Shown here one piece after another: positions 23,581-35,752 of a DNA stretch of 64,000 nucleotides. The position numbers and the translations under genes were made by a program. A model generated the notes under the pieces. It had not been told where the DNA came from, searched no databases, and worked only from the letters and a program-made list of their open reading frames with translations. Positions within the stretch are counted from its first letter, which is position 1, and the number at the start of each line of letters is the position of its first letter. The stretch covers positions 117,107,624 through 117,171,623 of the forward strand of contig CM035807.1 in NCBI GenBank assembly GCA_020466095.1. Direction: 5' to 3'. The stretch comes from Chlorops oryzae. Its lineage: Eukaryota > Arthropoda > Insecta > Diptera > Chloropidae.

Positions 23581-24995
23581 CTAACCTAATGAGGAAAACA
23601 AAGGACATCGATATCGAACGAAGCTTAGCATTCCCCTTGATAGACTTACAAAACCGAAACAAATGGAGCATGCGAGCATAATTCGATTGTGTTCAATTTA
23701 ATTTTTACAAGCTTCAATTGCTTCGATTTTGCTTCAGAAATTCCTTTAGGACTCCCTCATCACCATGCTTCAGCCATACCCGTACAAGAAGGAAAATTTA
23801 ATGTTTATGGCGACATCGCCCCTTCATTGTCGTCATTGTCTTCATAGGCTGATTGCTGGTATTGCCCCAAGTAAGTAACCAGACTCTCCATATCCATATA
23901 TCGGGCCGACTCAATCGATTGTCGCAATCTCGATTGTGTTCCGGATTGATTTGTTTTCGAACATTTTCGCTTCCGCTGTTTTGAAAGCAGCGGCGGTGGC
24001 AGCGCCTCACAGCCCACCCCATTGTTGCTGCGGCTAAAGGCCTTCCACCTTCCTTCCTACCTCTTTGCTGTTTTATTTTTATTTTCTTATATTTTTTTCC
24101 TGATGGCACTTGCTTAAATTCCGAGCCAAGGACAACGACATTCAGCGAGGACAAGGAGAACATCTTCATCTGGGAAGAAAGCACTGGGGTTCGGTCGCTC
24201 GTTTGTTCCCGCTTCCCTTTTATACGGTTCATGCGCTCCGGGATATGGGGTGCGCGTTGTGAGACGACAAAAATATTCCCTCAACGATGCTTACGAGGTC
24301 AGATTTGTGGTTGTGCAATTGTTCGTTGATTTTGTATTACTTTCTTTTTTTTTGTTCCAAGCGGAGTAGTTTGTGTGGCTATTGTTGTTGTTTTTGTTGG
24401 GGTTTTTAAAAACGTTTGGCCCATTTCCATTTGTTGGAATTCGGGTCCGTAACATTTGCCTAATTTGATGATTTGTAGAAAATTAAACACAAGATTCAAA
24501 CCGAGATGCCGAATGGAGGAGCAATTGTTGTGGACAAATGAGCGATTAAGCAAAAAGGAGGATTATCATTTTTTAAGACTTGTAAATATATCGGTATGTA
24601 GTTGATTTTATCATATACCTTCGAAGGCAGTTCGAATGCTTTGGAGTAAAGAAAGCACGAAAGAAATAACAAAAAATTTGAAGTACCTACGTATTATATT
24701 ACGACCTTGGCTGTTCCTGAGATTTCTTTAATAAAAACTCCTCGGGAATTATGGCCCCTATTCATAAAACTCAATCCTTTTACCCAATCCAATTTTCTCA
24801 CTTTCGATTTGTATATGGCTGCTTAATGGAATTTTATTTGCTTCTCCAAGACGGCAAGACATCTTTTATTCTTTGATGTAAACAAACAAATTAAATAATG
24901 TCGAAGATAAACTACTTAAGGGCCCTTTTCTCATCCAACTTTTAAGCTCCATCTCCCAGTTAAATTGCATTTTCTTTGACCTATTATCAAATTTC
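23581..24995. other. Intergenic, no gene seen
   Basis: A GC-richer island at about 23,810-24,260, including GCAGCGGCGGTGGCAGCGCC near 23,985, stands out from the AT-rich flanks and could be regulatory. The open frames over it are overlapping on one strand and unsupported. Confidence 0.45.
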
Positions 24996-25747
24996 TACAC
25001 GCAGAGAAAAAATATCACATACCCAATTATATTTTGCAGGCATTACATATGTAATTGGGTATGATGTAAATATATTTTCATAATAACGTCCAATTATATT
25101 TTTCATTACCTCCAATTATATATGTAATTGTATCAAATAATAAAAATATAGTTTCAATTACATATATAATTCCGTCCAATTAAATATATAATCGGCTGCA
25201 ATGATATATGTAATTGTATCGAATTATATACATACAAACAAATGCAATTACATATACATAATTGGGTCTAATTAAAATTGTGATACTCTGCAATTTAAAA
25301 TATATTCTATATAACAATATAAAAAGGGGCATTCTCCACGATTGGGCTGAATATATTTCACCACGTCTTATATGCGTAGTCCACCTGCCCTTTGGAGTGC
25401 TTAAGGATTTTGAAAATTCAATCACCTTATATACGATCGAAATTATAAACCATTTGAGAAATATAAGAACAAGCTGTAAAATAAATACAATCACATGATA
25501 AATTCGTGGTCCACCAGCCCCTTGGAGTGCCTAAGGATTTTGAAAATTCAATCACCTTATATACGATCGAAATTATAAACCATTTGAGAAATATAAGAAC
25601 AAGCTGTAAAATAAATACAATCACAGTATTTTTCATTTTCGAATTATATTGTAATTGGCTCCAGTTAATAATGAAATCGGGGCAAGGCTCCAATCACATA
25701 TGTAATTGGTTCCAGTTATATTTCGGGCACTTATTTCTCTCCGTGTA
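24996..25747. mobile_element. TACACGCAGAGAAA-ended element with many ATATGTAATTG motifs
   Basis: Ends TACACGCAGAGAAAAA and TATTTCTCTCCGTGTA are inverted repeats. The interior is built from scattered ATTACATATGTAATTGGG-like palindromic words and a ~119-bp direct duplication (about 25386-25498 and 25505-25627, differing at a few bases, e.g. CCACCTGCCCTTTGG versus CCACCAGCCCCTTGG). Confidence 0.88.
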
Positions 25748-26478
25748 TGAAATTATCATCAGGAAAATTTAATTACAGATAAAAAAAAGATGAGAAAACG
25801 GACCTTAGAGAAAAATATTGCTCTATTAATTTCAAACTGTCTCCGTGCACACATTTGAATTTAATCTTTAAAAAAAATCATAATGAATTAAATCAAAGTA
25901 AATAATAAATGCTTTATCGCATTGGATATGATTGAAATAGGAGTGAAAAAAATATTTAATTTAAAAAATTTCAAATTCATATATTATTGTTGTGTTTTGC
26001 ACAGGTGGCGAGCTGATGGAAAACCCAGCCCTCATCGCGTCATTTATGTTCAAATAATATTAAAAGATTTATAATAAATTTCTGTGCTAAATTCAGATCA
26101 ACTCGTGTACTTGAAGTCTGTTTAACACACCTTCTCCTTTTTTAGACAAATATAAAGAAAAATTGAAATTTGTCAAAATAAATTTTAAATCGTATGTTGT
26201 CGATACTGAGATCCCGATACTTTCTTTAGCACTTTATATATTTTTGCTCTTATATAAAAACTGCCTCATATACATATTTCATAATAAAAATTGGAGTCTG
26301 TTAAGTCAGTTTACGGAAGATAATTATACATTATAACCATGTAGGAGTGTAGGAGTAACTCTTCTTCTTCCTAATCCCCGCAATGTATATGGTTATATGT
26401 GCCGAAGAAACACGCTTAGATAAATTGGCACACCATAGGAGACCTTAAATATAGAGCTGGAGAAACAATTGGTAGCAC

Positions 26479-26548
26479 TATCGATACTATCGATGGTTTC
26501 AACCTATCGAAAACATCGATGGTTTTTGAAGACTATCGATAGTTTTGA
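26479..26548. promoter_or_regulatory. Cluster of TATCGAT(A) motifs inside the 1.87-kb element
   Basis: Within 70 bp there are CTATCGATACTATCGATGG, CCTATCGAAAACATCGATGG and GACTATCGATAGTTTTG. TATCGATA is the core of the Drosophila DRE (DREF/BEAF-32 site). Whether it works here is unknown. Confidence 0.5.
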
Positions 26549-26654
26549 TTCATGGACATTTACTTAGAATTGGAAAGGTGGTGCTGGCGGTGACAGAGGG
26601 CTGTCTTCCTTTTAAAATGGACAGATTCCTAAAAATGCCTTTATTTAGATAAGG

Positions 26655-27535
26655 GTGGGGTTGGTGATGGTGATATTGTTGGTAATGATAATGGTGATGA
26701 TGATTATGATGGTGATGATAACGATGATGATGGTGGTGATGATGATTATGATGATGCTGATGATGATGGTGATAAGGTTGGTGATGATGGATCGTGATAA
26801 TGGTGATGATGATGATAGTGATGATGGTGTTGGTGAGGTTAGCGAAGATGATGGTGATGATTAAGGTGTTGATGGTGATGATGATGATGATGGTAATGAT
26901 GATGGTAATGGTGATGATGTTGGTGATGATGATGGTGGTGAGGTTAATGATGATGATGCTGATGGTGAAGATAGTGAAGATGATGGTGTTGATGGTGTGA
27001 TGGTGATGGTGGTGATGATGGTAATGGTGATGGTGGTGATGATGATGGTGATGATGGTGTTGGTGATGGTGATAGATGATGATGATGGTGATGATGATGA
27101 TGATATGGTGTATGATGGTGATGATGATGATGATGGTGTAATGATGATGGTGTGTGGTGATGATGTGGTGATGATGTATGGTGATGATTGATGGTGATGA
27201 GGTTGAGATGATGATGATGTGTGAATGTGTGATGATGATAGTGAAGATGATGGTGGTGATGATGGTGTTGATGATTATGATGGTGATGATTGATGTGATG
27301 ATGGTGATTGATGATTTGTGATGGATGTGGTATATGGTGAATGATGGATGTGATGGTGGAGATTGATGGTGTTGATTTTGAATATAGTACTTTGATGTTG
27401 ATTTGGAGGAATATGATTGGAAATTTGTTAGTTATGATGAATGATTAGGATATGATGATTCATGGTGGTGGTGATTTGGGGTATAATCGAAATGGTGAAT
27501 TGACGATGGTGATGAATTGGTAGGATGATGATGTG
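26655..27535. repeat. (GATGGT/GATGAT)n minisatellite, ~0.9 kb
   Basis: Almost pure degenerate GATGGTGATGAT trinucleotide-based repeat on the plus strand, fading into variants after ~27,300. It generates long methionine/valine- or aspartate-rich frames that are not genes. Confidence 0.97.
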
Positions 27536-28367
27536 TATTAAATTTTGAAATTTACCTTCGCGATAGTTTCACAAGAACTCACTGAGACGACTGAGAATTT
27601 CTTCAATTCATGGTCTGTTATATACCTTTCCGAAATCAGTGGGAAATTCAGTGAAGATTGTAGGATTTTTTGAGAAAATGTACCATTTCTCTGGGAGTTG
27701 TTTTGTATTATGTGAGGGAAATAATGCACTTCGGAAATTTGTTTGCTCAGCGATGAATATCATCAAAGGGAACTATGATAGCTGTATTCCTTCTGGGCGG
27801 TGATTTTGAAGGAGGTTCAAGCCCCACTCGAAATGTGGGAAATTACAAAGGGGATTGAGAAAATGATCTCGGTGGAGAGTTTTGTTATGCCCTAAACCAC
27901 TTCTGAAATATTTTTCTGCGTCAGTGCGTTTTGGAAGGCAACCAAAAACTCATGATAGCTTGTATTTCCTTACCCATTTGGGTCCCCTGTAAGAAGGGTA
28001 TAGGAATATTCAATTTTTTCCAGCGAGCTGCATCAAGGCATCGAGGAGTTTAAGTGGGCCAGGATTGAAGTCATTTGAATGACTTTCATTCCGTCGGCTT
28101 TGGAAATATCTCCCTGAGGAGTTTTTTTTTTTAAGTGTACATTATTTTCGTGAGCTTAATCCTTGCACGATCGCCGAAGTTGCAGCTTTAGTTCTATATG
28201 CTCCTACATGATTATAACATCAAAAACATATGTGAGTTAATTTTTCATTATTTTGTCTCTTCTTGTATGTAAGTCCGCATAAAGCAAATGAGAATTTTAG
28301 AAAAATATTTATATGCACAAATACTTTCATTGTTTGATATGACAAAAGTAGCAGAAAAAGATTCAGT

Positions 28368-28560
28368 GTTATGGAAACAAAGATGCTCCGCGGAATAGCA
28401 GGATTGCCTCGTCCTGATCATGTTTCAAACAAGGACATTCGTAGCCGTTATGGATTTGAGGGAAGCAAGGCTACGCTGGTATGGACACGTCCTGAGAACA
28501 AATGAGGACAGCTTGGCAAAAAAGGGACCTAGAGGCTGCAGGATTTACCTCAGATGATGC
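28368..28560 (+). pseudogene. RTE-type non-LTR retrotransposon remnant (C-terminal end of reverse transcriptase)
   Basis: Two frames separated by a frameshift encode ETKMLRGIAGLPRPDHVSNK with DIRSRYGFE, then EARLRWYGHVLRTNEDSLAK followed by a stop. The RLRWYGHVLR block is characteristic of the region after the RT domain in RTE/Jockey-like LINEs. The fragment is ~190 bp and dead. Confidence 0.75.
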
Positions 28561-28735
28561 AACCGACAGAGCAATATAGAGGAAATCTTTTGCCTGAGAA
28601 CTTTCCTGTCATAAGTCTCTCCTAAATACCTGAAACTTCCCTTAAATTATGGGAGATACCTCTCTTCAGATTTTAAAGGGTCTGGCGGGTTAAGCAAAGG
28701 CATGCGGCATCATGAAAGGATTTTTTTAATTTTGT

Positions 28736-29105
28736 TGATTTTTCGATAGGTTCCATCTAAAAACTGTGCACTGTGGAGACTACTTTTTAGATTTTTATTT
28801 TGAACGGTCCTTGAAATATCCTTGAAAATTCTTTTTAATAAGCCTTTTTTCAAAGTTTTATATCTCAAAAACTAATTAAGATAAGAAGATAAAACAAACG
28901 TTGGCCGATTGCTAATATAACAGGAAATCCCAAAAAAAATTTTTTATTTTTACACTGAGAAAAATTTTCCCACAGAACTAAAAAGACAATTTTAACAATT
29001 TTTTTCAGTGTATTCCCAGTTTGACGACGCTCTAAAATTTTTTTTAAAAATCACCTCTAAGTATTTGCTTTCATTGAAAAAAAAATTTCATTCAAATTAA
29101 ATGGA
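28736..29105 (+). mobile_element. ACTGAGAAAAATTTT-containing MITE, copy 1
   Basis: Shares GAACGGTCCTTGAAATATCC, GCCGATTGCTAATATAACAG, ACTGAGAAAAATTTTCCCAC and TTTGACGACGCTCTA-like blocks with reverse copies near 30890, 40420 and 61912. Ends lie near CGATAGGTTCCATCT and TTCAAATTAAATGG. Non-coding. Confidence 0.8.
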
Positions 29106-30889
29106 GCAACAGTGAATTATTAAAAAATTACAAGTGCACATAGATGCTCTAGTACTAATATCCAGTACAAATGTACGAAAATTATACAAAACACATTACT
29201 CATACGGCATGGTTTTTAAAAATTTAATATCTCCAGAAATAATTAAGATAAAAAGATGAAACAAACGGCCCTTAGGCCCAAAAAACAATTATGTATCGTG
29301 CCAAAACGTACCCATTCTCATATGCGATAAAGAGTTAATCATCGTTAAGTATTATTTTCATGAATCAAAAGATCGAATTACTACTCCCAAAGTCCATTGA
29401 GAGAGCCATTTTAGTCTAGCCAATGGGAAAAACTCCTTCCACATTTAAATAAAATTCCCTATTTCCGCATACAAGGACCTACATTTTTGTGAGCCCCACT
29501 CATCTTAAATCCATCAAAAATGAATAAAATCCTAAAATCGAGGAACCTTCGAATTGTTTAAAAAAAAAAAAATCAAATTTCTCAGTGCTATTGAAATTCA
29601 ATTTACGATCATAACAAAGACATCCTTCAACTGTCCAACCATTTTATGGACTTTCAAAAAAAAAAAAAAAAATTACTTTAAAGTCACTTTACCAAAAACA
29701 AAACGAAAGAACAAAAAAATATATGTGAAGCGACGATATGCAACCATTTCATATAAGAGCACATGTAGCCTTACATATAAATCACTCATTTACCTACAAA
29801 ATGGGCGACTTCATCACAAGGATAACGTTTACATAACATAGCACCGCACCGAAAAAAAAAAAAGGAGCACATAAAAACGTGGGCAATCAATTTCCACCTG
29901 TAATTCCAGCAGGAACTGATACAATGGATGCCCTTCGAACGGACATGTAGGAGCAAGCACGTTCGTGTGTATGTGTGCGCGCGCTTCCAGTCGATTTTGC
30001 GCAGAGCGCATCCAACCGAACGAACGAAAAGGACAATTGCACTGCACCCGACGGCTTTTGGATACCACATACCACCAGATCCCGCTACCGTCCAGAGCTA
30101 CTTGAATGTCTATGCGCGCCTTATGCACTTCTGTAAAACTTTACACATTCTGTGACGGCAACAACGCCAACATTAAAGCCAACTACAATAATAATAACAA
30201 CAACAATAACAACAAAAATACAACAACAACAACAACACAAAATGGGCGGAGCTGAAATTATTTTATATCCGAAGTGTATCCATTGAATTCTCATAGTCGT
30301 TCTTACTGTTTTATGGACGACAATTTCAGAACGCCCCATTTTCCACCACTAGCACCACACCACCACCACCACCCAACAGGCGACAAGGGAGCAGTGCAAT
30401 AAGCAAATACATTCGGACTGAAGGCTTCTCCAATTGGAATCGATTCAAAGCCAGAGAACTCTCTTGGCCCTGAGAGAAAATTCAACGCTCGCCCGATTCA
30501 ATGAGCTTTTTCCGGGCATTTTAAGTAAACAGAGCGAAAATGTTAGAAAAACCGCGAACGAACAGTGGGCAGAATAAAAGACTTCATTTACAAAAAAAAT
30601 TAAAACAATTAAATTAAATTAAAAATTAATAGAAATATTGCAGTCTGTAAGGCTCTGTTAAAAAATAAAACCCTTAACCGCATACGAACATATTTATGAT
30701 GCAATAAAGGGTGAAAAAAATTATTGAATCTTGAATTTAACAATAAAAGCACGTAGGTCAAAAACAAAAAACTACCCAAACTATACCAGCCAGTTTCATT
30801 CTTATCTTAAAACACTTGCTCCTGAAACCCAATAGAACCCTGCAGTAATATGGACTGACCCCAGTGCAGCCTTCGGTCAGTCCTTCATG
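29106..30889. other. Intergenic, no gene seen
   Basis: Contains an (AAC/AAT)n tract at 30178-30238 and (CCA)n at 30347-30374. The 29,900-30,130 stretch is GC-richer and single-copy. Overlapping open frames on both strands there show no recognisable domain. Confidence 0.5.
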
Positions 30890-31232
30890 TTACCTTTTCA
30901 TTTAATTGGAATGAAATTTTTTTTTTAATGAAAGCAAATACTTAGAGGTATCTTTTAAAAAAATTTGTAGAGTGGCGTCAAACTGGGAATACACTAAAAA
31001 AATTGTTAAAAATTGTCTTTTTAGTTCTGTGGAAAAATTTTTCTCAGTGTAAAAATTAAAAAAAAAAATTTTGGATTCCCTGTTATATTAGCAATCGGCC
31101 AAAGTTTGTTTCATCTTCTTATCTTAATTAGTTTTTGAGATATAAAACTTTGAAAAAAGGGTTTTTAAAGAAGAATTTTCAAGGATTTTTCAAGGACCGT
31201 TCAAAATAAAAATCTTAAAAGTAGTCTAATGT
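30890..31232 (-). mobile_element. ACTGAGAAAAATTTT-containing MITE, copy 2
   Basis: Reverse-orientation copy of 28736-29105: CATTTAATTGGAATGAAATT, GGCGTCAAACTGGGAATACA, TTCTCAGTGTAAAAATT and CAAGGACCGTTCAAAATAAA in that order. Confidence 0.82.
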
Positions 31233-32620
31233 ATTCAACTGACCTCTTTAACATGGGCCTGTCCTAGGGGAGGGACTAGTCCGCAAAACGGCTGTTCATA
31301 GGCCAGTTTTTTGGGGTCAATTGTCATTATTTTGTCTGGTTTTAGGCTAGTCAAATGAGGAAAATAAACAAGAAATTTCTTATAAATATTCCAAGTTGAT
31401 GAAAGTGTCGTTTTACAGACTACCCATAAACTAACCCCTTTATTACCGACCGCCGGCTAGCCGATTTCGATGGAGTGAACTGCCATAGTATAACCGGTAG
31501 GATTTGGACCGGTCACAGGCCACTCCTTCTTAGAAAACTGACCGGTCCATTACTGCAGGGGAGCTTCTATCAAACATGTGATTGTAACTTAACATGATAT
31601 ATCAAAAAAGTGACATTTTTTTCGCAATAAAACCATTTATTAAGGCTTCAAAAATATCTATACAGTCGAGTCTGAGTTGGTGTGAGCCCCGGATAGAGAG
31701 AACATGGACTGAACCTTGTAAAACAGATTACGCTCATATCAAAACTTTTGGCGAGAAGCTCGATTTAAAGCCATCATCCAAAAACCTGAGCTTTTTTTCA
31801 AAAAAATTTATTTGTGATCCTTGCATGTAAATTTGAACCAAATAAAGCAGATTAAATATACAAAAATTGAGACTCGTTAGTATGAACAAGCCTTACAAAA
31901 ATTAGTTTACTCTATCCAGACTCTACTGTATGTCGTTTCGAATTTTTTTTTTTTAAGAAACCGTGTGCTTTGAATCTTTAAAGCCGATCAATTCTAACAT
32001 CACAGCCATTCTGAGCAAAAATGAGGTAATGAGGTTGCTAAAATTGTTCAAAAATTGAAATCCTTGAGAATCACATCCTTTTATTTAAGTATGAGCTAAA
32101 ACCTAAAAAAAATACTGACGATCGTGACAAAATGGCATTCTACAAAGTTTTAAAATTTATGAGCCAATCGAATGAATTCGTCCCACTGTATTCGGGATAT
32201 TGAAAACTGAAAAAGCTTTTCCCAAAGTCAAAAATCTACTCTCACAACGGACAAAATAGCTCTCAATAGTTCCGACTTGCACGCACGTGGTGCGCCCCCC
32301 CGTCGTCGTCGTCGTTGGAGCCGAAGAGTAAACGATTTCGACGAGAGTAAGAACCCGAATCAAACGGAACGATGGATGTTGTGGTGGCTCACGAAAAAGG
32401 GTAGCTGCACACATACACTAGCGCATGCACCGCTGTTTGGCGGTATTGGTGCCACATACAGCGATTGTAGAGAAGTTCAATTTGCCCGTTAAGCCAAGCC
32501 GGAGGAACGGCAGCGCATTCCAACGCGACGCGACGCGACGCGCCTTGCCGCTGTAAGCCATTAGTCGACGACGAACGGGAAAGAACAGAACAAATTTGTC
32601 GCGAAGACCCTCGGTACGAA
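31233..32620. other. Intergenic, upstream region of tj
   Basis: 31,233-31,560 holds dyads around ACCGGT/CCGGCTAG-type words (possible worn element). From ~32,280 to the promoter the sequence becomes GC-richer, with (CGT)n near 32,301-32,314 and (GACGC)n at 32,524-32,541; it is the best place for tj regulatory DNA. No exon recognised. Confidence 0.5.
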
Positions 32621-32658
32621 TATATACCTGCAGAAAGTGCTTGACTCGGCCATTCTGT
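32621..32658 (+). promoter_or_regulatory. tj: Candidate tj core promoter (TATA box + initiator)
   Basis: TATATA at 32621-32626 is followed by CCATTCT at 32650-32656, an initiator-like match with A at 32652, putting the TATA box at -31. A CRE-like TGACGTC lies at 32699-32705 in the leader. This would give a ~370-base leader ending at the tj start codon. Prediction only. Confidence 0.4.
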
Positions 32659-33023
32659 CGCAGACAGACGGACACCTTTTTCGTTTAGTCGTTTCCGCTG
32701 ACGTCTTCGATTTGGATGCGTGCCACGGAAGAAATCGCGCATCAGCATCAAGTGAAGTGAAGATATTTATCCGCTAAGAAGCCAAGAAGCCTCAATCGGT
32801 CAAAGGCCACAAGTGATATTTTTGCAATGAGTGCATCCGAGAGAGATCAATACATCTCAAAATATTGATAAAAACAACCGCAAAAACACAAAAACAAAAA
32901 TAAAAATAAAAACAAAAAGAAAAAAAAGTGGGAAAATTCCTTAAATTAAAAAGAAAAATCAATAAACAAAAAACTGAAAAAAAAAAAATTAGAAATCGCT
33001 GAATTCGAACGAAATCCTTCCAA

Positions 33024-34385
33024 ATGAAAATGGAAGATCCGAACCTCGCCGACCAGTACGTGCAAGAATTCGTGCTCGATCATCTCGAAGATGGTACGGC
33101 CACGATGACCGCGATCGGTGTGAAACGCGAAGACCACAGTCCGCCGTCGAAAATATCATGGAATCCGACCGGCGCCGGTGCCGGTCAGCCGACACAGCCC
33201 AGCGAAGAGGAGATCACAGAGATATCGATCAAAATGCGCGGCTTCCCGCCAACGTGGCACGTCGAGGAGAGGCGACTGCAGACTCTATCGCCGCCGCCGG
33301 ATCTATACACACACGGACCGATGGCCGATCAGGCCATACTGGTCAATACGTCGGTGCCCACCGGTGTGCCTTCAACGCCGCCGGAAACACCACCGGTTAT
33401 CGGCTCCCCAACCGGAAGTACCTGCACACCAAGCTATGCTGGCGCGGCCCACCACTATGCCCACCGTACAACCAGCAGCACAACCACCACCACCACCGCT
33501 AGTACCGGACTAACACAGGAAATGATGTGGCTGCCCAACTCCATGCGCTCGGAGCCCCAGCCGCTAGACTTACGACCGCTCGCGTGTCCCACTCAGGACG
33601 ACTACATGCACGTGACAGCGGCGGCCGCCGCAGCAGCAGCAGCAGCAGCTGCAAATCATCACCATCATGGCCATCATCTATTACAAACGCACCATCATCA
33701 TACACATTTCCAGGCGCTCGATCACCTCGCACCGATCAACATGCATACGCCCTACCACAACGGCATGAGCAATGGCAGCAGCAGTGTCAACGGCGGCAGC
33801 GGCAGCGGCCTCGGCAGCCTAACGAGCAACCACCACCACAACGGCAATGGCGTGCAAATCAATCCGAATCATCAGCACCACAGTCGACCCATGTCGGTGG
33901 GCTCGACGCGCTCCTCGACGAATTCGCCACGCACGTGCTCGGCACAGTACAGCACATCGGGCATTGAAGACTGCATTAACGATGATCTGCTGACCACACT
34001 TTCCGTACGTGAGTTAAATAAACGGCTGCACGGCTGTCCGCGCGAAGAGGTCGTACGCCTGAAGCAGAAACGTCGGACGCTCAAGAATCGCGGCTACGCA
34101 CAAAATTGCCGCTCCAAACGCCTGCAGCAGCGACACGAGCTGGAGAAGACCAATCGCCAGCTGAACCAGGACCTCCATCGATTGAAATTGGAGTACAGTC
34201 GCGTCTGCCAGGAGCGCGATCAGCTGAAACAGCGGCTGCAAATTCGCCCGGGCGTACTCACTGTGAACGGCTCAACGGCGGGCAATAGCAGCAGCGGCGG
34301 CGGCAGCAGCAGCGGCGGCGTTATCACTCTCGGCCAGCAACATTTGAACTCGGATAGCCAGAATTCACCGGAATTTTATCTCTGA
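33024..34385 (+). CDS. tj: Traffic jam, large Maf bZIP transcription factor (453 aa, single exon)
   Basis: Nuclear DNA-binding factor; in Drosophila it controls somatic gonad cell behaviour, adhesion-gene expression and piwi in follicle cells. The coding region is uninterrupted, as in Drosophila tj. Extended homology region at about 320-342 ([19 protein letters not shown]), basic region at 343-368 with the Maf form [14 protein letters not shown] (Tyr358, Asn361, Cys362), leucine zipper to ~406. The N-terminus is acidic ([20 protein letters not shown]). VKRE at 33-36 matches the large-Maf SUMO site. PLDLR at 180-184 resembles a CtBP-binding motif. There is a 12-Ala run at 199-210, then His-rich ([15 protein letters not shown]) and Ser/Gly-rich low-complexity stretches. 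The first ATG is followed two codons later by another Met; either could start. GC-rich coding DNA contrasts sharply with its AT-rich flanks. Confidence 0.97.
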   Translation: MKMEDPNLADQYVQEFVLDHLEDGTATMTAIGVKREDHSPPSKISWNPTGAGAGQPTQPSEEEITEISIKMRGFPPTWHVEERRLQTLSPPPDLYTHGPMADQAILVNTSVPTGVPSTPPETPPVIGSPTGSTCTPSYAGAAHHYAHRTTSSTTTTTTASTGLTQEMMWLPNSMRSEPQPLDLRPLACPTQDDYMHVTAAAAAAAAAAAANHHHHGHHLLQTHHHHTHFQALDHLAPINMHTPYHNGMSNGSSSVNGGSGSGLGSLTSNHHHNGNGVQINPNHQHHSRPMSVGSTRSSTNSPRTCSAQYSTSGIEDCINDDLLTTLSVRELNKRLHGCPREEVVRLKQKRRTLKNRGYAQNCRSKRLQQRHELEKTNRQLNQDLHRLKLEYSRVCQERDQLKQRLQIRPGVLTVNGSTAGNSSSGGGSSSGGVITLGQQHLNSDSQNSPEFYL

Positions 34386-34892
34386 CGGCAATTAGCGGCA
34401 AATGCCGCCGCTGCAGCTGCTGCCTCCGGTCACCACAACCATCATCCTCATCATCATCATCAGTGGCCCGCGCGGTATCACCATCATTTCCAGCATCAGC
34501 ATCCACATCCACAGCAGCAGCCACAAGCGGCGGTTTGAGTCAACACAACAACAACAACAAAACAACAAAAACCAACAATTTCAACTAAGGTTCGTAACGC
34601 CCAATCCGACCGATTTGAACGATCAGAATCGCTCCGAAAACTGGTCGAAAGATGGCGCTTTTTATTTTTAGTGCATAACGACATTAAGGCAGCAATAATA
34701 TAATATTTTAAGTACTCAACTAGGCTTTAATGGGAGGGGCCGTTATTTTTTATTATTTTTTTTTCGTGTTTTTCAAATTTCTTAAGCATATCTCAGGGTT
34801 TAAAAAATCCAAAAAGAATCGGAAGCTTCGTTTTAAGTTCTTCAAAAACAAAAGACAAACTGAATTTCTTTATCGATAAACAAAGTTTATAA
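34386..34892 (+). other. tj: Proximal 3' UTR of tj (likely)
   Basis: GC-rich for ~250 bp after the stop with CAT/CAC and (CAACAA)n repeats, then AT-rich. No poly(A) signal before the MITE at 34893; candidates are AATAAA at 35233-35238 and several near 37,900-38,500. In Drosophila the tj 3' UTR is a source of genic piRNAs. Confidence 0.55.
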
Positions 34893-35151
34893 TAGGTCTG
34901 TTCCCGTACTGCACGAAACTGACCAATTTTTTGAAAACTGTATGAAAAGTTGGCGAAATTTTTGGAAAACTGTATGAAAATTTGGCAAAATTTTTGAAAA
35001 CTGTATGAAAATTTGGCAAAATTTTTTGAAAACTGTATGAAAATTTGGCAAAATTTTTTTAAAACTGTATGAAAATTTGGCAAAATTTTTTGAAAACTGT
35101 ATGAAAATTTGGCAAAATTGGGCAGTTTCGTGCAATACGGGAACAGACCTA
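34893..35151. mobile_element. MITE with 32-bp TIRs and internal ~32-bp tandem repeats, in the tj 3' flank
   Basis: Ends TAGGTCTGTTCCCGTACTGC and, reversed, TAGGTCTGTTCCCGTATTGC extend as inverted repeats for ~32 bp with two mismatches. Between them six copies of an AAACTGTATGAAAATTTGG unit are arranged in tandem. It starts ~507 bp after the tj stop codon, so it may be transcribed in the tj 3' UTR. Confidence 0.9.
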
Positions 35152-35752
35152 AAAAATTTAAAATTAATTTGCTTCAAGTCTGTCAGAATAATATTAATGC
35201 TTTCGTTTTAGACTGAATAATTTTTAATTAAAAATAAACGCTTTCAAAACTTTAACCGAAAGGATATGCAAAGGATAATGATTGGATTTCAATACTGCAA
35301 CAATTCCTGCAAAATATTCAACACATTCAAAGATATGAAAGCAATTTTAATCAACTGCGCTTTTGATTGTAATTGATTTCATATGTTTGCATGTCATTGC
35401 TCTGGAGTTATCTTCTTTATATCTATCGATCTGTTGAATCGCCACGACCCTATCCCTTATATATCCATCCATACGGTGCAAGCGAAGATTTTCCGCTTAT
35501 TTTCACTTCACTTTCACATTCATGGTTTTGAATATTTCTACATTAATTGATGTAGAGTTGCAGTTGAAATTGTTAAAAAAAAAAAAAACATTTTGGGAGA
35601 TAAGTGAAGATAGCTCCGGAACGCCGATGTGTTGGGTATTTGCAGGAGTTGTTGCATTCATAATTAATTGCATGTGCTTCTCTTTGAAAGAAGGCAATAC
35701 AGAAAATTCAGTCCGGCAGAGTTTTGATTTAAAAATTATTAAAATTTTCACC

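Larger units (their letters stand above)
26338..28210. mobile_element. 1.87-kb DNA element with CATGTAGGAG ends and 8-bp target duplication
   Basis: The element starts CATGTAGGAG and ends CTCCTACATG, and is flanked by ATTATAAC at 26330-26337 and again at 28211-28218. The host sequence is known from the intact paralogue at 15472-16101, where ATTATAAC occurs once, so the boundaries are exact. An 8-bp duplication fits hAT or P superfamilies; the CATG start is more P-like, but no transposase remains. It carries the minisatellite at 26655-27535 and the TATCGATA cluster at 26479-26548. Confidence 0.9.
26275..28325 (+). mobile_element. Fragment of the TGCACAGAAAG element, split by a later insertion
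   Basis: 26275-26337 and 28211-28325 together read continuously like the interior of 15472-16101 (AGTCAGTTTACGGAAGATAA | CATATGTGAGTTAATTTTT), with 1.87 kb inserted at ATTATAAC. Confidence 0.85.

Noticed and set aside
26655..27191. Met/Val-rich frames resembling membrane proteins
   Set aside because: Translation of the GATGGT-type minisatellite inside a transposon.
29829..30155. Possible coding exon in a GC-richer patch
   Set aside because: Open frames overlap on both strands, and there is no domain, splice context or repeat support.
33158..33967. Overlapping 111-146-codon frames within tj
   Set aside because: Out-of-frame shadows of GC-rich, repeat-containing tj coding DNA; the +1 tj frame has all the conserved bZIP features.
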